A DNA stretch of 64,000 bases from assembly GCA_963743285.1 (NCBI GenBank), contig CAVUPF010000003.1:1-64000 (forward strand), given 5' to 3'. The stretch is from CAVUPF01 sp963743285 (GTDB taxonomy: Bacteria; Actinomycetota; Thermoleophilia; Solirubrobacterales; 70-9). Each line of letters begins with the position of its first letter. Positions within the stretch are counted from its first letter, which is position 1. The position numbers were made by a program, and so were the translations under genes. The notes below the pieces were generated by a model. The model was given only the letters and a program-made list of their open reading frames with translations. It was not told the origin of the DNA and did no database searches. This document shows, piece after piece, positions 58,702-64,000 of the stretch.

Positions 58702-60636
58702 ATGAGAGCATCGATAATCAGGTCAAGGGGGGCGAAGGCCCGGGCGATGAGGCTGGCGGGCGCGGCGTTGCTCGCCTGCTCGGCCTGCCTGCTCGGCGCA
58801 TTGCCCGCCTCGGCGGCGCCGGCCTGGCTGCCCTCAGCCGAACTCTCGGCGGCCGGCATAAAAGCGAACAATGCGGCAGTCGCGATGGACAATGCTGGAG
58901 ACACCGTCGCCGTCTGGAATGGCCATCGCGACATCTCCGACGACGTGCAGGTCTCGACCCGCAGCCCCGGCGCCAACTTCTCCGCTCCACTCGATCTGTC
59001 TGAAGCCTCGACCGAACCACGGGTGGCGATGACCCCGGGCGGCGAGGCAGTCGCGGCCTGGGTGCATTTCGAAAATCCGAACTCGGTGATCGAGGTCGCG
59101 ACGCGGCCGCCCGGCGGTAGCTTCTCGCCCCCGATCGCCGTCGCGACCTCCGAACCGAACTCAAACCCCCAAGATCTCCAGCTCGCCGTAAACCCTGCCG
59201 GGGAGATCGCCGTGGCCGGGGTGCAGAAGGAACCAAAATCCTCGGTGGCTCCGACCCAGTTCTCGGTGTTGGCCTCGGTGGGGGAACCGGCCAGCGGCTT
59301 CTCGGCGCCGACGATCATCTCCCCAACCCCTCTTACAGTCGAAAACGAAGCCGGCGAGGTGCGGCTGGCGATCGATCCTGGCGGGGATGTGACCGCGGTT
59401 TGGGCCTACCACGAAGCCGCCGCCAAACTCTACGTTGTGCAGGGCGCCAGCCGCCCCGCGGGGGGCAGCTTCTCCGCGCCGATCAGCCTCTCCGAAGCAA
59501 GCGAGAGCGCCTACGAACCCGCGGTCGCGATCGACTCCAACGGTGATGCAATCGCAGTCTGGACCGCGGAAAGCGGCACCAGCTTCGGTATCCAGGCCTC
59601 CACCTGGGACTTGGGCGGCTCCGGCTCGACCCCGATCGGACTCTCCGAAGCCGGTGCCGATGCCTCGACGCCTGAGATCGCGATGACTCCCGGCGGAGCC
59701 GCAACTGTGGTCTGGATCAGCACCGACTCCGAAGACTTCTGGATCGTCCAGGCCTCAGCCGGCTCGCCGGGGGCGAGCTTCTCAACCCCAGCCGATCTTT
59801 CGGCGCCGGGCGAGGATGCCGAAGACCCCGACGTGGCGATGAACGCCGGCGGCGCCGCGACCGTGGTCTGGCAGCGCTTCGACGGCGCCAACAAAATCGC
59901 CCAGGCTTCGACCAGCGCTGGGGGCGCTGACTTCGGCCCGGCTGTCGACCTTTCCGCCAGCGGCAAGAACGCAGTCTTTCCTGCCGTCGCGATGGATGGC
60001 GCCGGCGATGCGACCGCAGTCTGGTCCCATGCCAACGAAACAAACGAAATCGAAATCGTCGAAGCGGCCGGCTATGACGCGGATGCGCCGGTATTTCGCA
60101 GCCTCTCGATCCCCTCCTCCGGCACGGTTGGGAGACCCGTCTCATTCTCAGCCGAACCCTTCGACGTGTGGCCGATCGCCTCGACGACGTTTGACTTCGG
60201 CGACGGGACCAAGGCCGAAGGGACTTCTGTCTCCCACACCTACACGGCTCCGGGCACCTATCAGGTGACGGTTACCTCGACCGACGGGGCAGGCACTCCG
60301 GTGGCCGCGGAGCGCACGATCGCGATCCTCCCGTCCGGCGAATTCACAATCGGCCGGCTGTCGCTGAACAGGAAGAAGGGGACCGGGATCCTGACCGTCA
60401 CCGTCTCGGGCCCCGGGAAGCTCGTTCTATCCGGCAAGGCGGTGCGGAAGGCGAGCAAGAATCCAAAGCGAGCGGGCAAGGTGCAGTTGCCGGTGAGGGC
60501 TCGGGGCAAGGCCTTAAAGATCCTGTCAAGGCGGGGAGTTGCGAGGCTGTCGCTGACGATCGCATTCACTCCGAGCGGTGGCAGCACCCGCGTCGAGCAC
60601 AAGAGGGTGACGCTGATCAAGAGGCCCCACCGCTGA
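58702..60636 (+). CDS. Secreted repeat protein with PKD domain
   Basis: A 644-residue exported protein; GGAGGAG precedes ATG 58702. The signal peptide is LAGAALLACSACLLGALPASA. About seven repeats follow with the pattern 'V-A-(M/I)-D-x-x-G-D-A-x-A-V-W' (for example VAIDSNGDAIAVWTAESG), as in secreted beta-propellers. A PKD-type Ig domain follows (STTFDFGDGTKAEGTSVSHT; about 480-555), then a basic C-terminal region (GTGILTVTVSGPGKLVLSGK and a Lys/Arg end). It was probably anchored or sticky at the cell surface; no enzyme motif is seen. Glu is encoded mainly by GAA, as in the other secreted genes. Confidence 0.78.
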   Translation: MRASIIRSRGAKARAMRLAGAALLACSACLLGALPASAAPAWLPSAELSAAGIKANNAAVAMDNAGDTVAVWNGHRDISDDVQVSTRSPGANFSAPLDLSEASTEPRVAMTPGGEAVAAWVHFENPNSVIEVATRPPGGSFSPPIAVATSEPNSNPQDLQLAVNPAGEIAVAGVQKEPKSSVAPTQFSVLASVGEPASGFSAPTIISPTPLTVENEAGEVRLAIDPGGDVTAVWAYHEAAAKLYVVQGASRPAGGSFSAPISLSEASESAYEPAVAIDSNGDAIAVWTAESGTSFGIQASTWDLGGSGSTPIGLSEAGADASTPEIAMTPGGAATVVWISTDSEDFWIVQASAGSPGASFSTPADLSAPGEDAEDPDVAMNAGGAATVVWQRFDGANKIAQASTSAGGADFGPAVDLSASGKNAVFPAVAMDGAGDATAVWSHANETNEIEIVEAAGYDADAPVFRSLSIPSSGTVGRPVSFSAEPFDVWPIASTTFDFGDGTKAEGTSVSHTYTAPGTYQVTVTSTDGAGTPVAAERTIAILPSGEFTIGRLSLNRKKGTGILTVTVSGPGKLVLSGKAVRKASKNPKRAGKVQLPVRARGKALKILSRRGVARLSLTIAFTPSGGSTRVEHKRVTLIKRPHR

Positions 60637-60734
60637 CGCCGAGCCTCTGAATAGACTGCGCCGCCGATGAGCGCCAGGCGAGCTACGCATCAACTCCTGG
60701 CTCCCGGCTTGGGAGCGGTTCGGGAGACTCGCTG

Positions 60735-62489
60735 ATGTTCAAGAAGGTGTTGATCGCAAATCGGGGTGAGATCGCGATCCGGGTCGCCCGGACGCTGAAG
60801 GAGATGGGGATCGGGTCGGTTGCCGTCTACTCAGAGATCGACCGCGACGCCCCTCATGTCCGGGAGGCTGATGAGGCCTTCCTGATCGGTCCGGCGACGC
60901 CGGCCGAGAGCTACCTCAACATCGCAACGATCGTCGACACGGCCAAGGAATCAGGCGCCGAGGCGATCCACCCCGGCTACGGGTTCCTGGCCGAGAACGC
61001 CGACTTCGCCCGGTCCTGCGCGGAGGCGGGGATCGTCTTCATCGGGCCGCCGCCGGAGGCGATCGAGGCGATGGGGTCAAAGACGCGGGCGCGGGAGATC
61101 ATGGCCGAGGCCGGGGTGCCGATCGTGCCTGGGGCCACGGTGGCCGCCAAGGACGTCGAGGAGGCGCGCAAGCAGGCTGAGGAAGCCGGTTACCCGGTCG
61201 CCGCCAAGGCGGCCGGTGGCGGCGGTGGCAAGGGGTTCCGGGTGGCGATGACGCCCGATGACCTGGAGGAGGCGTTCGAGGGGGCGGCGCGCGAGGGCGA
61301 GAAGTTCTTCTCCGACGCCCGCGTCTACGTCGAGCGCTATCTGGAGGATCCCCGCCACGTCGAGGTCCAGGTGCTGGCCGACTCCCACGGCAACGTGATC
61401 CATCTGGGCGAGCGCGACTGCTCGGTCCAGCGCCGCCACCAGAAGGTGATCGAGGAGGCGCCGGGGCCGCACGTCGATGCCGAGATGCGCAAGCGGATCG
61501 GCAAGATCGCCACCGACGCGGCGGCGGCGGTCGGTTACCGCTCGGCAGGCACGGTCGAGGGCTTGCAGGTCGGCGAGGAGTACTTCTTCCTCGAGATGAA
61601 CACGCGGGTCCAGGTCGAGCACTGCGTGACCGAGATGGTCAGCGGAGTCGACATCGTCCGCGAACAGGTGCGGGTCGCCGCCGGCGAGCCGCTGTCCGTC
61701 GCCCAGGAGGGGGTCGCGCTGCGCGGCCACGCGATCGAGTGCCGGATCAACGCCGAGGCCGCCGAGAAGAACTTCGCGCCGGCGCCGGGCGCGATCACGA
61801 CCTACCGCGAGCCGGCCGGGCCGGGAGTCCGGGTCGATTCCGGCGTCGGCGCCGGGTCCGAGGTGACCCCGATGTATGACCCGATGATCGCCAAGCTGAT
61901 CGTCTGGGACGTCGACCGCGAGCACGCGACGCGGCGCATGCTGCGGGCGCTGGGGGAGTATGAGATCGGCGGCCTCACCACCCTGATCCCCTTCCACAAG
62001 GCGCTCCTCGCCACCGCGCAGTGGGCCGGAGGCGAGACCTGCCGCGACCTGATGGAGGACCGCGAGTGGCTGAAGTCGACCGCGCCGGAGGAAGCCGCCC
62101 CGGCCACGGGCGAGGCCCCTGCCGAGGCCCTCGCCCGCGACTACAAGGTCGAGGTCTCAGGCAAGCTCTTCGACGTCAGGGTGATCGGCGAGGCAGCCGC
62201 AGGGAGCGCGCCCCTGACAACCGCCAGGCGCCCACCGAAACGTGAGCGCCGCTCCGGCGGCGGCGCAGCCGCCGCCAGCGAGTCCCTCCCATCTCCCCTT
62301 CAGGGCACGGTCCTCAAAGTCGCGGTCGAGCAGGGTGCCACGGTTGAGGAGGGCGATCTGATCTGCGTGATCGAGGCGATGAAGATGGAGAACGAGATCA
62401 CGGCCCACCGCTCGGGCAAGCTCACCTCCTTAAACGTCTCTGAGGGCGCCGCGGTCTCCAGCGGCGAGGTGATCGCCGTCATCGAGTAG
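60735..62489 (+). CDS. Acyl-CoA carboxylase alpha chain: biotin carboxylase plus BCCP
   Basis: A 584-residue protein. The biotin-carboxylase domain runs from MFKKVLIANRGEIAIRVART to about residue 445: the glycine-rich ATP loop AAGGGGGKGFRVAM, HVEVQVLADSHGNVIHLGER and EMNTRVQVEHCVTEMVSGVD. A linker follows, then a C-terminal biotinyl domain with the biotin lysine, Lys550, in EAMKMENE. It carboxylates biotin with bicarbonate and ATP and serves acetyl-, propionyl- or longer acyl-CoA carboxyltransferases, as do actinobacterial AccA-type chains. No carboxyltransferase beta gene is in the window, so the substrate is open. Confidence 0.92.
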   Translation: MFKKVLIANRGEIAIRVARTLKEMGIGSVAVYSEIDRDAPHVREADEAFLIGPATPAESYLNIATIVDTAKESGAEAIHPGYGFLAENADFARSCAEAGIVFIGPPPEAIEAMGSKTRAREIMAEAGVPIVPGATVAAKDVEEARKQAEEAGYPVAAKAAGGGGGKGFRVAMTPDDLEEAFEGAAREGEKFFSDARVYVERYLEDPRHVEVQVLADSHGNVIHLGERDCSVQRRHQKVIEEAPGPHVDAEMRKRIGKIATDAAAAVGYRSAGTVEGLQVGEEYFFLEMNTRVQVEHCVTEMVSGVDIVREQVRVAAGEPLSVAQEGVALRGHAIECRINAEAAEKNFAPAPGAITTYREPAGPGVRVDSGVGAGSEVTPMYDPMIAKLIVWDVDREHATRRMLRALGEYEIGGLTTLIPFHKALLATAQWAGGETCRDLMEDREWLKSTAPEEAAPATGEAPAEALARDYKVEVSGKLFDVRVIGEAAAGSAPLTTARRPPKRERRSGGGAAAASESLPSPLQGTVLKVAVEQGATVEEGDLICVIEAMKMENEITAHRSGKLTSLNVSEGAAVSSGEVIAVIE

Positions 62490-62522
62490 GAGAGGGGCTC
62501 CTCGGACCCCGCCTCCGTGAGC

Positions 62523-63206
62523 TCAGGACGCGCCGATCTTTTTCCCCGCCTCGCGAAGATTCTTGACGACGGCGCTTGGCGCTTTGCGGCCGTCGAGCTT
62601 CTCACCGTGGCGGTTGACCCAGATCACCGGCACGTTCATCTTCAACAAAGGGGCGACGTCGTTGGTGTAGTTGGAGCCGATGTGCAACCACCCTTTTTTG
62701 CCGCCGATCCGCCGCGCGCACTCTTTGAAGTGAACGGGGTCGGGCTTGTAGCTGCGGACCTGCTGCGCGGTGACGACAAGGTCTAGTTCGGTGCGCAGGT
62801 GACGGCGGGAGATGCCGAGCAGTTTGTCGTCGACGTTGGAGATGATCCCGATCTCATAACGCTTGCCGATCCGGTCCATCGCCGCGTTAGCCTCGCGGAA
62901 GGGCAGCCAGTAGGCGACGCTGTTGGGCAGGAATTGGGCCCGCGAGGGCTCGATCTCCCAACCCAGCTCTCCGGCCACCTTGACGATGGTGCGGCGCAGC
63001 ACCTCGGCGTAGAGCTCATAGGAGCCGGCCATGATCTCGGCCTGCACCTCCATGAATCGGGCGAGGAAAGAGCCTTCCTCGAAGCTGAACCCGTCCTTCT
63101 CCGCCTCTTTCCTGCAGGCCTCGACGATCCCCTTCTCCCAGTCGATCAGGGTTCCGTAACAGTCGGTGGTAACCCATTTGATGGTTTTGAGACTGGGGAG
63201 AGCCAT
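62523..63206 (-). CDS. HAD-family hydrolase (haloacid-dehalogenase-like)
   Basis: A 227-residue protein. Motif I is TTDCYGTLIDW with nucleophile Asp15; the D-x-Y pattern is that of 2-haloacid dehalogenases rather than phosphatases. Motif II is IISNVDD, the motif III lysine lies in YKPDP, and motif IV is HIGSNYTNDVAPL. A helical cap follows motif I. The exact substrate is unknown. It is monocistronic and convergent with the carboxylase gene. Confidence 0.85.
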   Translation of the reverse strand: MALPSLKTIKWVTTDCYGTLIDWEKGIVEACRKEAEKDGFSFEEGSFLARFMEVQAEIMAGSYELYAEVLRRTIVKVAGELGWEIEPSRAQFLPNSVAYWLPFREANAAMDRIGKRYEIGIISNVDDKLLGISRRHLRTELDLVVTAQQVRSYKPDPVHFKECARRIGGKKGWLHIGSNYTNDVAPLLKMNVPVIWVNRHGEKLDGRKAPSAVVKNLREAGKKIGAS

Positions 63207-63318
63207 AAGTGCGAGCGCGGCATTATGCCAATCGCCCCCCGATCGGGCTTCCCGGTATTTGGCTGGTCGGATAGGCTGCCGCCCCGCGCCCCAGGCGCGC
63301 GCAGCACAAACTACCTCA

Positions 63319-64000
63319 ATGGACCTCCTCGAGTATCAGGGTAAGCAGCTATTCGCAAGGCACGGCGTCGCCGTGCCGAGCGGCGAGGTCGCCGCGACCG
63401 TCGAGGAGGCCGTCGCCGCAGCGGAGCGGATCGGCTACCCCTGTGCGATCAAGGCTCAGGTGCTGATTGGCGGTCGCGGCAAGGCGGGGGGGATCAAGAT
63501 CGCCGCGGATGTCGGCGAGGCCCGCGAGTACGCCGATGCGATCCTCGGCATGGATATCCGCGGCCCTCGTGGAGAGGGTCCCTTCAGGGTCCGACAGGTA
63601 TGGATCGAGGGCGGCTCCGACATCGCCTCTGAGTACTACGCCTCGGTGATCCTCGACCGCGGCGAGAAGAAGCTGATCGCGATCGTCTCCGCCAAGGGTG
63701 GGATGGACATCGAGGCGGTCGCCGAGGAGGACCCCGAGGCGCTGGTCAGGGGCCATATCGACCCGACTCGACCATTCGACGCCGCCCTGGCCCGGCCGAT
63801 CATCGCCGCGGCGGGGCTGGATGAGGACGTCCGCGACCAGGCGGCCGAGGTGCTGGTGAAGCTTGCGGCGCTCGCCCGCTCTGAGGACGCGACGCTGATC
63901 GAGGTCAACCCGCTGATCGTCACCGCCGGGCGCGATGTCGTGGCGCTTGACGCCAAGGTGACGATCGACAACAACGCCATCTTCCGTCACGAGGACCTGG
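63319..64000 (+). CDS. sucC: Succinyl-CoA synthetase beta subunit, cut by the window end
   Basis: From ATG 63319 the frame is open to the end of the window (227 codons of roughly 380-390 expected). MDLLEYQGKQLFARHGVAVP, AIKAQVLIGGRGKAGGIKIA, and the ATP-grasp sequence IEGGSDIASEYYASVILDRG lead to IEVNPLIVT and ALDAKVTIDNNAIFRH. With the alpha subunit (expected next) it makes succinate and ATP/GTP from succinyl-CoA in the TCA cycle. The stop lies outside the window. Confidence 0.93.
   Translation, partial: MDLLEYQGKQLFARHGVAVPSGEVAATVEEAVAAAERIGYPCAIKAQVLIGGRGKAGGIKIAADVGEAREYADAILGMDIRGPRGEGPFRVRQVWIEGGSDIASEYYASVILDRGEKKLIAIVSAKGGMDIEAVAEEDPEALVRGHIDPTRPFDAALARPIIAAAGLDEDVRDQAAEVLVKLAALARSEDATLIEVNPLIVTAGRDVVALDAKVTIDNNAIFRHEDL

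Noticed and set aside
61077..61997. 306-residue minus-strand frame
   Set aside because: Antisense to the biotin carboxylase domain; no independent protein features.
1..64000. CRISPR arrays, tRNA, rRNA, intact insertion sequences or prophage
   Set aside because: No regularly spaced short repeats, tRNA-like cloverleafs, transposase motifs or phage structural genes were recognised by reading; a computed search would be needed to be certain.

Overview
The window is about 64 kb of high-GC chromosomal DNA. It most likely comes from an actinobacterium of the class Thermoleophilia (Solirubrobacterales-like). This rests on family recognition: large secreted NHL/fibronectin-like proteins with a conserved CRAYELVS motif, a secreted protein with SVGARQLK-type repeats, and an actinobacterial PucR-type amine-catabolism cluster. 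Several genes also have a TANNNT -10 box 6-7 nt before the start codon, a leaderless arrangement common in Actinobacteria. No rRNA, tRNA, CRISPR array, intact transposase or prophage was seen.

Layout. 0.5-2.7 kb: three tandem TetR-type regulators, one intact and two broken by indels. 2.8-17.6 kb: a collinear run of secreted-protein genes made of a two-gene module (NHL/FN3/beta-propeller protein plus a ~930-residue protein of unknown function) present twice in tandem, then a small secreted protein and a strong hairpin. 17.6-19.8 kb: a decayed mobile remnant (DUF3892 fragment, C-terminus of a conjugative relaxase/helicase) and a likely toxin-antitoxin pair with a terminator. 20-22 kb: Kup potassium transporter. 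22.2-25.5 kb: a manganese-type locus with an MntP efflux remnant, an RTX-repeat ORF, a DtxR/MntR regulator behind a palindromic operator, an NRAMP-like transporter and a small membrane protein. 25.9-28.9 kb: a secreted subtilisin-like protein with Glu at the usual His position and three 252-bp C-terminal repeats. 29.2-30.7 kb: TPP riboswitch and thiC, the latter carrying about ten single-base insertions. 30.9-42.3 kb: slipin/NfeD pair, zinc-free MDR oxidoreductase, SWIM-SNF2 ATPase, VOC protein, fatty-acid desaturase, DMT-type membrane protein, two overlapping S51 peptidases and ferritin. 42.3-52.6 kb: enolase-superfamily enzyme, then a probable polyamine/amine catabolism cluster (FAD oxidase, UspA, APC permease, class III aminotransferase, PucR regulator, alanine dehydrogenase, aldehyde dehydrogenase) with a striking nested dyad in its divergent promoter. 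52.7-57.8 kb: dodecin, rhodanese and an assimilatory sulfate pathway (siroheme reductase, CysH, Sat, CysC). 57.8-64 kb: PHP phosphoesterase, secreted PKD protein, biotin carboxylase-BCCP, HAD hydrolase and the 5' part of sucC.

Two cautions. Many frames in the left two thirds are broken by single-base indels while the encoded protein stays conserved, so sequencing error is as likely as true decay. The right third (42-64 kb) is clean. The secreted-protein genes favour GAA for Glu whereas the cytoplasmic genes favour GAG. The best candidates for something undescribed are the duplicated secreted module and the island with the toxin-antitoxin-like pair.
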